DNA from: Bacillus pumilus
Lineage (GTDB): Bacteria > Bacillota > Bacilli > Bacillales > Bacillaceae
DNA length: 64,000 nucleotides
Assembly (NCBI GenBank): GCA_001938995.1
Contig: MKZN01000002.1
Location: 1-64,000 of the forward strand
Direction: 5' to 3'
Position numbers and translations under genes: made by a program. The notes beneath the pieces are model-generated. The model searched no databases. It saw only the letters and a program-made list of their open reading frames with translations, and was not told the origin of the DNA. Shown piece after piece: positions 36,616 through 46,321 of this stretch. Positions within the stretch are counted from its first letter, which is position 1; every line of letters starts with the position of its first letter.

Positions 36616-38022
36616 TCAGATCAATCGTCGCCAAAGAATGGTGATCGCCGATAAGCCACGTAAAAGAAGTCTTTTCATCAAAGGCTTTTTTTTCTGCCCA
36701 TAAGCGCCATCTTCTAATTCTGTTTGATCTTTAGCCACGAGATAACTATAGGCTATTTTTCGCTCGATTGCTTGTGTGAGCGTGAAGGCAAACGGGGCGC
36801 TATCGATGACCAAAATGGATTCTGTATTTAAAAAACTTGACCTCGCATCTAAATTATATGTTCCGATGATACTCAAGTAATCATCAATCACCATGGATTT
36901 CGCATGAATCGAATATGGACCTTCATATTCATATAAATGAACACCGGTTTTCATCAACTCCTTTTTTGTGCTTAAATATCCTGCAAAGGCTAAAGGATTG
37001 GGTGTCGCTATGAGAGAATTCGTGACGATCGTCGTTTGAACCTCGTGAGATAAAGGGGTCATTCCATCTTTCATAGGACGTGTTGGGATGACATAGGGTG
37101 TCTGAATTAAGACGGATCGCTTCGCGCGATGAGCCACGTCGTTTAATTTTTTCAGCACGAGCGGACGCTTATTGAACCGTTCCACCGGATTTGTGAAAAA
37201 AGACACCTGTTTCACAGAAGTCGCATCTCTCGTCCAATCGAACGATGGCGTGACAAAAGGCTCCTTTGTTCGGATTGCATCTTGATAGGACCTCAGCAAC
37301 TGATTCCTTAATTTTTTCCCTTTTTTCGCTTTTGACTTTGAATATACATCTTTTGATCTTTTGGTAAAGTCATGATTCCATAGATAAACAAAATATTGCT
37401 CCATTTCATCTAATACTTTTCCCTTTTTTTCGTTGTAAAGTAGCACATCGCGGTCATAAGTAAAATCTTTAGGCGGCTGATCTGCAAAATATTTATCCCC
37501 AATGTTCCTACCACCCATCACCGCTACTCGTCCATCCGCTAAAATGAGCTTATCATGCAAACGATTATGCCACGTCCAAGGTTTGAAGAGACGAAAGGGC
37601 TCATAAAATCGAATGGCCATATTCGGATGATTTGAAACAGCATAGCGCAAATGCTTCAAAGGTCCACGAAGGCTATGACAGATGCCATCTAACAAGATCT
37701 GTACCTTCACTCCTCGATCAGCTGCCTCTATTAATGCACCCAGGACCCATTCGGCTGTTCTTCCTTTTTGGATGGAATAATAACTCAGACGGATCATGCT
37801 TTTTGCCTCACGAATCATTTGAATTCTGATCTGCCCTGATTCAAAGCCGTTTTCAAGCAGCATGACCTGATTTGTGCCTTGATCGTCTCCAGAGATTGAT
37901 GAGGCTTTGTACATACAGTGTTCTTTGCATCTTTTTTGAACTGGGATGTAAAATAAAACAAATGCGGTAATGAATACATACACCACATACAAAAGGATGA
38001 GTAAAAAAACGAGGTGAAGCAT
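36616..38022 (-). CDS. Phospholipase D-family protein (cardiolipin synthase-like)
   Basis: A 468-residue membrane-anchored PLD-superfamily enzyme. One N-terminal transmembrane helix (about 1-25) is followed by two HKD motifs: 'LHDKLILADGRVAVMGGRNI' and 'SIHAKSMVIDDYLSIIGTYN'. Both active-site His/Lys/Asp sets are intact. It would transfer phosphatidyl groups, as cardiolipin synthases do, or hydrolyse phospholipids. It is somewhat shorter at the N-terminus than ClsA, with one helix rather than two, so a true cardiolipin synthase role is uncertain. Confidence 0.85.
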   Translation of the reverse strand: MLHLVFLLILLYVVYVFITAFVLFYIPVQKRCKEHCMYKASSISGDDQGTNQVMLLENGFESGQIRIQMIREAKSMIRLSYYSIQKGRTAEWVLGALIEAADRGVKVQILLDGICHSLRGPLKHLRYAVSNHPNMAIRFYEPFRLFKPWTWHNRLHDKLILADGRVAVMGGRNIGDKYFADQPPKDFTYDRDVLLYNEKKGKVLDEMEQYFVYLWNHDFTKRSKDVYSKSKAKKGKKLRNQLLRSYQDAIRTKEPFVTPSFDWTRDATSVKQVSFFTNPVERFNKRPLVLKKLNDVAHRAKRSVLIQTPYVIPTRPMKDGMTPLSHEVQTTIVTNSLIATPNPLAFAGYLSTKKELMKTGVHLYEYEGPYSIHAKSMVIDDYLSIIGTYNLDARSSFLNTESILVIDSAPFAFTLTQAIERKIAYSYLVAKDQTELEDGAYGQKKKPLMKRLLLRGLSAITILWRRLI

Positions 38023-38103
38023 TTGATCAGCTCCCTTACAGATACTTATTTTTCCTTATATTGTGTCAAAAATGAACATTTCACTCCTATTCGAATGAAT
38101 GAA

Positions 38104-38137
38104 CAAAAAAAGCAGAGCCGAATCGCTCTGCTTTTTA
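38104..38137 (-). terminator. Terminator of the decayed MFS gene
   Basis: AAAGCAGAGC pairs with GCTCTGCTTT; on the minus strand a T7 run follows. Confidence 0.88.
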
Positions 38138-38141
38138 AAGT

Positions 38142-38456
38142 TTATTCGTTTTCTTTCATTTCATTCGATGTCCGGACTCGCGCATTCCCCATAAATAAAA
38201 CGGTAATGGCAGTTAGAGCAATCGGGAGTAAGGCTAACATAAACACATACGTGATACTATGGGACATCGCATCGATGATTTTATTTAACATAGAAGCAGA
38301 TGGTAAAAGGGAGAAGCTAAAGCCTACACCAAAGCCTGATACCATCATAAACAGTGTGAGCCAGAGTCGTGCAGTATCAGGTGACATGTTGGCTAGTAAA
38401 AGCAAACCGATGACAACAAAGCGGGTGGACACTTTTTCTTTCTACGCATCGTTCAT
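38142..38456 (-). pseudogene. Remnant of an MFS multidrug transporter (internal deletion plus stop)
   Basis: A perfect AGGAGG, 8-nt spacing and ATG (38456) start MNDA, followed by a TAG stop at codon 5. The frame then continues KEKVSTRFVVIGLLLLANMS... for 96 codons. The first part reads like the N-terminus of an MDR-type MFS pump. From about 'SPDTARLWLTLFMMVSGFGV' it reads like the last helices and tail of the same family ('ALLPIALTAITVLFMGNAR'). So about ten helices are missing through an in-frame deletion. Its own terminator is intact. It is non-functional by any reading. Confidence 0.75.
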
Positions 38457-38559
38457 TTCATTTACCTCCTGCTCACGTTCTCTCCTTATCTTTGCTATCA
38501 TCAACTTAATATTAAAGTAAGAGAATATTTATCTTGATAATTAAAGGGGGGTTAAAAAG

Positions 38560-38661
38560 TTGTCAACAAAGAACGAGACAGACCAAATCATTCATGCGAT
38601 GAGATGGATTTGCCTCTTGCTAAAACTAGAAAAGAGGGAACCTCCGGCTTATTTGGACTGA
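38560..38661 (+). pseudogene. Possible truncated regulator remnant (33 codons)
   Basis: AAAGGGGGG followed by TTG opens a 33-residue frame, MSTKNETDQIIHAMRWICLL and so on, ending at TGA 38661. The start resembles the N-terminus of a MarR-type regulator, and the arrangement (divergent from a drug-pump remnant) fits. The terminator at 38712 would be its original end. The call rests on a short stretch. Confidence 0.3.
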
Positions 38662-38711
38662 ATGAACCACTCGATTTCAAAAAGGAACCACCAGCACAAA
38701 ATCACATGAGT

Positions 38712-38741
38712 AAAAGAGGATAAACCAACATCCTCTTTTTT
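38712..38741 (+). terminator. Terminator upstream of melR
   Basis: AAAAGAGGAT (38712-38721) pairs with ATCCTCTTTT (38730-38739), followed by T. Confidence 0.88.
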
Positions 38742-38803
38742 ACGCAACTTTACTAAAACACATAAAATAGATCAAAAATAAAGAAATAACAGAAAAATCA
38801 TTG

Positions 38804-38818
38804 TTGAAAGCGCTTTAT
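38804..38818 (+). promoter_or_regulatory. cre-like site (CcpA) upstream of melR
   Basis: TTGAAAGCGCTTTAT fits the cre consensus WTGNAANCGNWNNCW with one mismatch. It suggests carbon catabolite repression of melR or the whole cluster. Confidence 0.6.
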
Positions 38819-38841
38819 TTGTGTGATATCCTTCAATTATC

Positions 38842-38850
38842 TTTAGTAAA
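38842..38850 (+). promoter_or_regulatory. TTTAGTAAA motif before melR, candidate MelR operator
   Basis: TTTAGTAAA occurs here, as TTTACTAAAA (reverse complement) at 38749-38758, and as TTTTAGTAAA at 39934-39943 just upstream of melE. The three copies flank melR, which suggests a LacI-family operator. Confidence 0.4.
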
Positions 38851-38883
38851 CATTTAGTCAAATAAGCCATGAGGAGTTTGCCT

Positions 38884-39924
38884 ATGACCACACTCAAAGA
38901 TATAGCTCATGATGCAAAAGTTTCCGTTTCCACTGTATCTCGTGTCTTAAATGACGATCACACGTTAGCTGTTTCTAACGCAACAAGACAAAACATCCTC
39001 GACATTGCCAAGAAATTGAATTATACCCCAGTCAGAGCAAGAAAAGCAGACCAATCAGCAGCAAAAGCGAAATCTGAATCCCCAGTCATCGGTGTCGTTG
39101 TCGCACAATCTATCGATGAGGAGTTAAATGATCCCTTTTTTTCATCCATTCGAAAAGGAATTGAAAAAGAATATGCCAAACGAGGTCTATCCACCCTTCA
39201 TACATTTCGGCTAAGAAGCATGGACCAAGGCGACCTGCTAAAGGATATGGATGGTTTGATTGTCATCGGTCGAATCAGTCCAGATACGGTCGAAAAAATG
39301 ACCAATCGCATGGAGCACATTGTCTTTATTAATCACTATGCAGATGAAGATTTGTATGATTGTGTGCATGTAGACTTTGTCAAAGCGGCAGATCGCGCCA
39401 TCAGCTATCTCCGGTCGCTTGGCTTTTCTCATTTAGGCTATATCGGCGGAAAAGAGAGAGAGCATTATTTCGAAGGGAACGCGGTCATTGAGGATGAAAG
39501 ACAGACCACTTTCATGAAAAGAATGCAAGAATCGGGAAGTCTGAATATGAATGATATACACATTGGTGAATATTCCATGCAAGAAGGCTATACCCTCATG
39601 AAGCAAGCGATTCATCAAGGTCAACTCCCAGAAGCCTTTTTTATTGGAAGTGACTCAATGGCAATTGGAGCTATGCGTGCTTTGCATGAAGCAGGTCTCC
39701 ATATCCCTTCAGATGTATCGATGATTGGTTTCAATGACATTGAAGCGGCTTCTTTCTCAAGCCCGCCACTTACGACCGTCAAAGTGTATACAGAACAAAT
39801 GGGGGAAGTGGGTTTAAAGCTTTTGTTAGAGCGGATACAAGGGAGGAAACTACCTTTAAAAGTAGTCGTGCCAACAAAGTTGATCGAACGGGGCAGTACA
39901 TGTCCAACACATGAAAGGGGGTGA
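38884..39924 (+). CDS. melR: LacI-family regulator of alpha-galactoside genes (MelR/MsmR)
   Basis: A 346-residue LacI-family regulator. The HTH and hinge helix 'TLKDIAHDAKVSVSTVSRVL' are at residues 2-22. A periplasmic-binding-like sensor domain follows ('GVVVAQSIDEELNDPFFSSI', 'AFFIGSDSMAIGAMRALHEA'). It precedes melEDCA in the same order as B. subtilis melREDCA, so melibiose or raffinose metabolism is the likely target. ATG 38884 follows GAGGAGTTTGCCT; an earlier in-frame start at 38869 overlaps the RBS. Confidence 0.9.
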   Translation: MTTLKDIAHDAKVSVSTVSRVLNDDHTLAVSNATRQNILDIAKKLNYTPVRARKADQSAAKAKSESPVIGVVVAQSIDEELNDPFFSSIRKGIEKEYAKRGLSTLHTFRLRSMDQGDLLKDMDGLIVIGRISPDTVEKMTNRMEHIVFINHYADEDLYDCVHVDFVKAADRAISYLRSLGFSHLGYIGGKEREHYFEGNAVIEDERQTTFMKRMQESGSLNMNDIHIGEYSMQEGYTLMKQAIHQGQLPEAFFIGSDSMAIGAMRALHEAGLHIPSDVSMIGFNDIEAASFSSPPLTTVKVYTEQMGEVGLKLLLERIQGRKLPLKVVVPTKLIERGSTCPTHERG

Positions 39925-39933
39925 ACAAGTCTA

Positions 39934-39943
39934 TTTTAGTAAA
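39934..39943 (+). promoter_or_regulatory. TTTTAGTAAA motif upstream of melE
   Basis: Third copy of the motif seen on both sides of melR; it lies ten nt after the melR stop and about 200 nt before melE. Confidence 0.4.
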
Positions 39944-39970
39944 CAAAAAAGAGACAAAAAAGCGGATGGG

Positions 39971-40018
39971 GAGCTGCTCGAGCATGATGGCCAGATCATG
40001 CTTGAACGAGGCAGCCTA
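39971..40018 (+). other. Large hairpin between melR and melE
   Basis: CGAGCATGAT (39979-39988) pairs with ATCATGCTTG, reinforced by outer GCTGC/GCAGC pairing. There is no T run after it, so it is not a standard terminator; an mRNA-processing or stability element is possible. Confidence 0.5.
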
Positions 40019-40143
40019 CCGACATGCTCTCTTATCTCTTTGAAAGAATAGAATTCCAGTATAATGGACTTCTTTTGTTAGTGCAACTTGCCTGAATTGT
40101 ATCACATATAGTCTGAATTTTCAGTGATCAAAAGGAGGAGACC

Positions 40144-41400
40144 ATGAATAAAAAAATCATGTTGCTAAGTATATCCATTGTCTTTGCGCTCGTTTTGTCG
40201 GCATGCGGCAATAGCGGAGCTTCTGAAGCAAACGGAAAGGTCACATTAACTCTTTTTTCGACCATGAGTAACAGTGGAGAGAGAAAAGCATTTGAAGAAG
40301 TAATTGCAGATTTTGAAAAGGAGCATGATCACATTCGAATTGATGCCAATTTCCCTGGTAACAGCTATGAGGATATGATTCGCGTCAAAATGGGCGCTAA
40401 CGACATGCCCGACCTTTTTGATACACACGGCTGGGCCAAACTTCGTTATAGCGAGTATGTCGCTGATCTAAAGGAAATGGACTGGGTCAAAGACCTTGAT
40501 CCTTCACTTGATCAGATTCTCAAGGACAATGAGGACAAAGTTTATGCCTACCCGCTCAATCAAGCGAAAGACGGTCTCAGTTTTAATGCAAATCTACTAA
40601 AAGAATATGGCATTCAAGTCCCTAAAACACTCGACGAATTGAAGAGTGCTTTAACAACAGTCAAAGAAAAAAGCAATGGAGACGTTGTCCCGCTCTGGAT
40701 ACCAGGGGGAGATAATTCAAATATCGCCCAAGTCTTTGATGAACTAGCCACACCTCTATTAATTACCGATCAAAATCATCAATACGGAAAAGAGCTTGAG
40801 AACGGAACGTTTGATTGGTCGAAGTATACACCACTTGCACAATTCATGAAGGAATTAAAAGACCAAGAGCTTTTAAACAAAGATGTTCTCACAGCTAAAC
40901 TGACTCAAGCACCTGAACTCATGGCTCAAAACAAAATCGCTTTCACCTTTGTTGGAGGGTCATTAGGACCTGAAGCGACAGAATTGAATGCATCGATCAA
41001 AGTAGGGACAATGCCCGTACCAGCTGTTCATAAAGGGGATCAGCAAAGCTGGATTGGTGGGGAAAGGTTTACTGTCGCTGCTTGGAAGGATTCAAAACAT
41101 TTAAAGGAAGCCAAACAATTCATCGATTTTCTAGCCAAGCCTGAAAATGCGAAGAAAATCGCAGAGGGGACATCATCTGAAACGGCCCTCAAACATGTGA
41201 AAGCGAAAAACTATTACTCTGCATTTTATGATCAGTATGAGCACATTAAGATCGAACCTTATTTTGATCGGAAGTACTTACCTAGCGGCATGTGGGCCGT
41301 CATGGCAACGACTGGTCAGGAATTATTAGCAGGCTCCATCACACCTGATCAATTATCGAAGAAAATGGAAGAGGAATATCAGCGTCTAAATAAACAATAA
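40144..41400 (+). CDS. melE: Alpha-galactoside ABC transporter substrate-binding lipoprotein
   Basis: A 418-residue solute-binding lipoprotein (MsmE/MelE type). The signal peptide ends in LSAC at about residue 21, the lipidation site. The sugar-binding family pattern is clear: 'EEVIADFEKEHDHIRIDANF', 'NDMPDLFDTHGWAKLRYSEY', 'MAQNKIAFTFVGGSLGPEA'. AAAGGAGGAGACC precedes the ATG at 40144. It delivers melibiose/raffinose-type sugars to MelD-MelC. A TATAAT at about 40060 may be its -10. Confidence 0.92.
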   Translation: MNKKIMLLSISIVFALVLSACGNSGASEANGKVTLTLFSTMSNSGERKAFEEVIADFEKEHDHIRIDANFPGNSYEDMIRVKMGANDMPDLFDTHGWAKLRYSEYVADLKEMDWVKDLDPSLDQILKDNEDKVYAYPLNQAKDGLSFNANLLKEYGIQVPKTLDELKSALTTVKEKSNGDVVPLWIPGGDNSNIAQVFDELATPLLITDQNHQYGKELENGTFDWSKYTPLAQFMKELKDQELLNKDVLTAKLTQAPELMAQNKIAFTFVGGSLGPEATELNASIKVGTMPVPAVHKGDQQSWIGGERFTVAAWKDSKHLKEAKQFIDFLAKPENAKKIAEGTSSETALKHVKAKNYYSAFYDQYEHIKIEPYFDRKYLPSGMWAVMATTGQELLAGSITPDQLSKKMEEEYQRLNKQ

Positions 41401-41430
41401 CCGACTCAAGCTGAAACAGGAGTGAAGCCA

Positions 41431-42363
41431 TTGAGTGACATGACAAAAACAAAACAGACGGCACCATTCACCACTGTTCCGAAACAGAAGATGAAACGAA
41501 GCAACAATTCTTCACTTTGGTGGATGTACTTGCCCGCTGTTCTCGTTGTTAGTACCTTTATCATTTATCCGTTTTTTAACGGAATTCAGCTCTCGTTTAC
41601 AAATTGGAACGGTTTCTCACAAAACTATGAGTGGATCGGCCTTCAGCAATACAAACGGTTACTACAAGACCCAACGACATGGCTTGTGGTAAAAAACACG
41701 TTGCTTTACGGAATCGGAAGCACCATATTACAAAATATCATCGGACTCGGTTATGCCCTCCTGTTAAATCACAGTTTGAAAATGAGAACTGTCACAAGGA
41801 CGATTATTTACTTACCGGTGATGATTAGCCCAATCGCAATGGGCTATATCTGGTATTTCATATTTGCCTACCAAGGTGGTGCATTAAATGACGTCGTGAC
41901 ACTTTTTGGATATGAACAAATGAATGCACTTGGCAATCCGCAATTGAACACGTGGATCATCGTGTTTGTGAATACGTATCAATTCGTCGGGATTGCAATG
42001 ATCATTTATTTAGCAGGACTTCAAAGTATTCCAAAAGATTATTATGAAGCAGCACAATTAGATGGCGCTTCCAGTTTTCAGCAATTCAGACGGGTCACAT
42101 TGCCGCTTTTAATGCCATCTATCACGATCAACGTGGTGCTCAATGTCATTGGCGGGCTGAAGCTGTTTGATGTCATTGTCGCTCTTACAGGGGGCGGACC
42201 TGGGGATGCCTCACAATCCATGTCTACCTTTATGTATGATTTGTATTTTAAGCGGCAGGATGCCGGCTATGCGGCGACACAAGGTGTCTTTATGGCACTC
42301 ATCATCCTGATCATTAGTGTGGCAGCACTGATCTATTTCAAACGAAAGGAGACCGAGGTGTGA
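41431..42363 (+). CDS. melD: Alpha-galactoside ABC transporter permease MelD
   Basis: A 310-residue, six-helix permease of the MalF/UgpA type. The EAA loop with its ATPase contact reads '[20 protein letters not shown]', near residue 210. I place the start at TTG 41431, eight nt after CAGGAG; the GTG at 41422 overlaps that RBS. The stop overlaps the melC start. No ATPase gene is present in the cluster. Confidence 0.9.
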   Translation: MSDMTKTKQTAPFTTVPKQKMKRSNNSSLWWMYLPAVLVVSTFIIYPFFNGIQLSFTNWNGFSQNYEWIGLQQYKRLLQDPTTWLVVKNTLLYGIGSTILQNIIGLGYALLLNHSLKMRTVTRTIIYLPVMISPIAMGYIWYFIFAYQGGALNDVVTLFGYEQMNALGNPQLNTWIIVFVNTYQFVGIAMIIYLAGLQSIPKDYYEAAQLDGASSFQQFRRVTLPLLMPSITINVVLNVIGGLKLFDVIVALTGGGPGDASQSMSTFMYDLYFKRQDAGYAATQGVFMALIILIISVAALIYFKRKETEV

Positions 42364-43193
42364 TGGATAACACGTATAAACGAAAAAAAAGATGGTTATC
42401 CTTGCTCGCTCTTTTGATCACATTGCTTCATTTGATACCGTTTTATATTTTAGTGACCACTTCACTAAAAGGCGTAGGGGATTTTAGCTCAAAATGGCAA
42501 TTTCCTACACAGCCTCATTTTGAAAACTTCCGCATGGCGTGGTCAGAAGCTCAACTAGGGCAGTCATTTTTAAATACAGTGATCATTACGTTCAGCTCAG
42601 CTGTTTTACTCATCATTCTCGGTTCACTTGCAGCCTATCCGCTCGCAAGAAGAGTGACTAAGTTAAATAAAGCGGTTTATCTTCTGTTCATTGCCATCAT
42701 GGTGATTCCGCCACTGACGGCACTTGTCCCATTATATAAAATGGTCGTTCAAATAGGCATGATGAACACCTATCAAATCGCTATATTGAATAATGTTGCT
42801 GCTTTTTTGCCACTGACCATTTTTTTATACGCAGGTTTTATTCGGTCAACGATACCAAAAGAGCTTGAAGAAGCGGCTCGAATTGATGGAGCAGGGACAC
42901 TAAGGGTCTTTTTCACTGTCGTTTTCCCGCTGTTAAAGCCGATTACAGCGTCTGTTTTGATCATTGCATGTGTCTATATTTGGAACGATTATCAATTTGC
43001 CATCTTCTTTTTACAAGATAAAGAGATGCACACACTGACTGTTGCATTATCGAATTTTTTCGGTCAAAACCAACATCAGCTTCAGCTCGTCGGCGCTGCC
43101 GCTCTCATTGCGATGTTGCCAATGGTTACGATGTTTCTACTTTTGCAAAAATATTTTATCGCAGGGCTTTCCCAAGGTTCTGTCAAAGGGTAA
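42363..43193 (+). CDS. melC: Alpha-galactoside ABC transporter permease MelC
   Basis: A 276-residue MalG-type permease with six helices. The EAA motif reads 'ELEEAARIDGAGTLRVFFTV'. The start is ATG 42363 (or the adjacent GTG 42360), overlapping the melD stop, behind AAAGGAGACC. In B. subtilis the missing ATPase for this transporter is the shared MsmX, and the same is likely here. Confidence 0.92.
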   Translation: MDNTYKRKKRWLSLLALLITLLHLIPFYILVTTSLKGVGDFSSKWQFPTQPHFENFRMAWSEAQLGQSFLNTVIITFSSAVLLIILGSLAAYPLARRVTKLNKAVYLLFIAIMVIPPLTALVPLYKMVVQIGMMNTYQIAILNNVAAFLPLTIFLYAGFIRSTIPKELEEAARIDGAGTLRVFFTVVFPLLKPITASVLIIACVYIWNDYQFAIFFLQDKEMHTLTVALSNFFGQNQHQLQLVGAAALIAMLPMVTMFLLLQKYFIAGLSQGSVKG

Positions 43194-43225
43194 TCCAATT
43201 TTGATGTGAAAAAGGAGAATCGACT

Positions 43226-44560
43226 ATGTCTAAAATTACCTTTATCGGTGCAGGAAGTACCGTGTTTGCTAAAAATATATTAGGAGACTGTATGTTTGTT
43301 CCTGCACTATCTGGATTTGAATTCGCTTTATACGATATTGATCACAACCGGCTGAAAGAATCAGAGACAATGCTGCGGCACTTAAAAGAAAACTACGGGG
43401 CTACTGTGACGATTCAGTCATATGACGATCGGAAAGAAGCCTTAAGGGGAGCTAAATATGTCATCAATGCCATTCAGGTTGGAGGATACGAACCAAGCAC
43501 TGTCATCGACTTTGAGATCCCGAAAAAGTATGGATTAAGACAAACAATTGCGGATACGGTTGGAATTGGCGGCATTTTCCGTTCACTTAGGACCATTCCT
43601 GTCATGCTCGACTTTGCAAAAGATATGGAAGAGGTTTGTCCAAATGCCTTATTTTTAAATTATACCAATCCAATGGCGACACTGACAGGTGCTATGTTGC
43701 GCTACACACCGATCCAAACGGTCGGACTATGCCATAGTGTACAAGTGTGTACAAAAGATCTGTTTGATTCATTGGAAATGGATCATGAAGGCATTGAAGA
43801 AAAAATCGCCGGCATTAACCACATGGCATGGTTACTAGAAGTCAAACGAGACGGAAAGGACTTGTATCCGGAAATCAAAAAACGGGCAAAAGAAAAGCAA
43901 AAAACGAGACATCATGACATGGTTCGTTTTGAGTTAATGGATAAGTTCGGCTACTATGTGACTGAATCCTCAGAGCACAATGCCGAATACCATCCTTATT
44001 TCATTAAATCACATTATCCAGAATTGATCGGTCAGTTTAACATCCCGCTCGATGAATACCCGCGTCGCTGCGTGGAGCAAATCAACAATTGGAATACAAT
44101 GAAACACGACCTTGTTGGCAACAAACACATTACCCATACTCGCTCCAAAGAATATGGCTCACGTATCATTGAAGCGATTGAAACCAACGTTCCATTTAAG
44201 TTTGGCGGAAATGTGCTTAACACAGGAGGTCTCATTCGTAATCTGCCTGAAAAAGCCTGTGTAGAAGTCCCATGCATTGCCGATCGGAGCGGCATTATGC
44301 CTTGTTATATTGGAGACATACCTGAACAGTTAGCTGGGCTCAACCGTACCAACATCAGCTCACAGCTCATGACGATTGAAGCAGCCATAAGCGGCAAAAA
44401 AGAGCATATTTATCAAGCAGCTTTACTGGACCCACATACAAGCGCTGAACTATCGATTGATGATACGATCAAACTATGTGATGACTTAATTGAAGCTCAT
44501 GGAGAAATGCTCCCGAATTATACAGAACCAAGTGCATATATCACGTCATCCTCATCTTAA
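43226..44560 (+). CDS. melA: Alpha-galactosidase MelA (GH4)
   Basis: A 444-residue GH4 enzyme, which uses NAD+ and Mn2+ to hydrolyse alpha-galactosides inside the cell. The Rossmann start 'KITFIGAGSTVFAKNILGD' is followed by 'INAIQVGGYEPSTVIDFEIP', 'LFLNYTNPMATLTGAML', the metal-binding 'GLCHSVQVCTKDLF' and 'AGINHMAWLLEV'. Length is close to the family norm (about 430-450). AAAAGGAGAATCG precedes the ATG. It closes the mel operon. Confidence 0.95.
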   Translation: MSKITFIGAGSTVFAKNILGDCMFVPALSGFEFALYDIDHNRLKESETMLRHLKENYGATVTIQSYDDRKEALRGAKYVINAIQVGGYEPSTVIDFEIPKKYGLRQTIADTVGIGGIFRSLRTIPVMLDFAKDMEEVCPNALFLNYTNPMATLTGAMLRYTPIQTVGLCHSVQVCTKDLFDSLEMDHEGIEEKIAGINHMAWLLEVKRDGKDLYPEIKKRAKEKQKTRHHDMVRFELMDKFGYYVTESSEHNAEYHPYFIKSHYPELIGQFNIPLDEYPRRCVEQINNWNTMKHDLVGNKHITHTRSKEYGSRIIEAIETNVPFKFGGNVLNTGGLIRNLPEKACVEVPCIADRSGIMPCYIGDIPEQLAGLNRTNISSQLMTIEAAISGKKEHIYQAALLDPHTSAELSIDDTIKLCDDLIEAHGEMLPNYTEPSAYITSSSS

Positions 44561-44572
44561 AGATCAACACCT

Positions 44573-44600
44573 ACCTGATGCATCGTGCGTCAGGTTTTTT
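44573..44600 (+). terminator. Terminator of the mel operon
   Basis: CCTGATGCA (44574-44582) pairs with TGCGTCAGG (44586-44594), then T6. Confidence 0.9.
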
Positions 44601-44846
44601 ATTGCCTATGAACATAAAGCAATGAAATGATGTAGCGCGTAAACAGATCAAATACGCTATGTTCGGGCAACCTTTCATGAAATAAGAGAGATCAGCCCCC
44701 TCCATTGATCACAAAGTAAACCAAAACAACGGTTTTATTTGACAATGCGTATATACTGGTGAGCATTCGTTAAATGAGACAATGGCGTTAAACAAGAGCC
44801 AGACGAGAGTGATCGAAGACCTAATCATGAAAGAGGAGAGATGAAT

Positions 44847-46307
44847 ATGACCATAACAGTTGGACAAACGTTGAAAAATTATATTGGGGGACAATGGATT
44901 AATGCGGAGACGAACCAAACAGAGGCTGTCTATAACCCAGCGACTGGAGAGGTGATCACAGAAGTACCACTATCAACGAAAGCAGATGTGGATCGTGCGG
45001 TAAAAGCGGCACAAGAAGCGTTTACCATGTGGTCTAAAACAGCTGTACCTAGACGTGCACGTATCCTCTTTAAATACCAACAGTTACTCGTTGAGAAGCG
45101 GGAAGAGCTCGCAGAACTCGTCACGATAGAAAACGGAAAAAGCATCACAGAAGCCCGTGGAGAAGTGCAGCGCGGAATTGAATGTGTGGAATTTGCCGCG
45201 GGTGCTCCTACTTTCATGATGGGAAAACAACTGCCTGATATTGCGACAGGGTTAGAATCAGGCATGTACCGCTATCCAATTGGAGTGATTGGCGGTATTA
45301 CGCCATTTAACTTTCCCATGATGGTTCCTTGTTGGATGTTTCCCCTTGCGATTGCGTGTGGTAATTCGTTTGTCTTAAAACCTTCAGAACGTACACCTAT
45401 TCTCGCTGCACGGTTAGCGGAACTATTTGAAGAAGCTGGGCTACCAAAAGGTGTCTTTAATATTGTAAACGGTGCTCATGACGTGGTAAATGGGCTGCTT
45501 GAGCATCAAAAGGTCAAAGCCATCTCATTTGTGGGCTCTCAGCCGGTTGCGCAATACGTATATCAAAAAGGAACAGCACATGGAAAGCGCGTACAAGCAC
45601 TTGCTGGTGCAAAGAATCACTCGATTGTATTGAAAGATGCCGATTTAGAAACAGCCACAAAACAAATCATAGGTGCTGCCTTCGGTTCAGCAGGAGAACG
45701 ATGCATGGCTACAGCTGTTGTTGCAGTTGAAGAAGAGGTAGCTGAAGATTTGATTCAACAATTGGTTGATGAAGCGAACCAACTTGTGATTGGAAACGGA
45801 ATTAATGAGGATGTCTTTCTAGGACCCGTCATTCGAAAGCAGCATCAAGAACGAACGCTTCAATACATACAATCTGGGATTGAAGAGGGAGCTAGTCTCA
45901 TTCGTGACGGACGAAAAGACAAAGAAACGAATGGAGAAGGTTATTTTGTCGGACCAACGATTTTTGATCACGTCACGAGTCAAATGAAAATTTGGCAAGA
46001 TGAAATCTTCGCCCCAGTTTTATCTATTGTACGAGTCTCATCACTTAGCGAAGCGATTGACCTGTCCAATCAATCAAAGTTTGCAAACGGGGCATGCCTT
46101 TACACAGACAGCGCATCACGCATAAGAGAATTCCGCGAAAACATAGAGGCGGGCATGCTAGGCATTAACATCGGTGTTCCCGCACCAATGGCATTCTTTC
46201 CGTTTTCCGGATGGAAAGATTCCTTCTACGGAGACTTACACGCCAATGGAACAGATGGGGTCGAGTTTTACACAAGAAAGAAAATGGTCACCGCCCGTTA
46301 TATGTAA
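44847..46307 (+). CDS. mmsA: CoA-acylating methylmalonate-semialdehyde dehydrogenase
   Basis: A 486-residue ALDH of the MmsA/IolA type. It converts malonate or methylmalonate semialdehyde plus CoA to acetyl- or propionyl-CoA, serving inositol or valine breakdown. Distinguishing features are the catalytic Cys in '[16 protein letters not shown]' at about residue 286 and '[20 protein letters not shown]'. The lack of the usual general-base Glu in '[20 protein letters not shown]' separates it from hydrolytic ALDHs. ATG 44847 sits eight nt after GAGGAG; ATG 44841 is too close. No iol gene adjoins it. Confidence 0.92.
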   Translation: MTITVGQTLKNYIGGQWINAETNQTEAVYNPATGEVITEVPLSTKADVDRAVKAAQEAFTMWSKTAVPRRARILFKYQQLLVEKREELAELVTIENGKSITEARGEVQRGIECVEFAAGAPTFMMGKQLPDIATGLESGMYRYPIGVIGGITPFNFPMMVPCWMFPLAIACGNSFVLKPSERTPILAARLAELFEEAGLPKGVFNIVNGAHDVVNGLLEHQKVKAISFVGSQPVAQYVYQKGTAHGKRVQALAGAKNHSIVLKDADLETATKQIIGAAFGSAGERCMATAVVAVEEEVAEDLIQQLVDEANQLVIGNGINEDVFLGPVIRKQHQERTLQYIQSGIEEGASLIRDGRKDKETNGEGYFVGPTIFDHVTSQMKIWQDEIFAPVLSIVRVSSLSEAIDLSNQSKFANGACLYTDSASRIREFRENIEAGMLGINIGVPAPMAFFPFSGWKDSFYGDLHANGTDGVEFYTRKKMVTARYM

Positions 46308-46321
46308 ATAAAAGAAGAAAA

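Noticed and set aside
44601-44846. Riboswitch or T-box in the mmsA leader
   Set aside because: No conserved T-box sequence or recognisable riboswitch core; only ordinary leader sequence.
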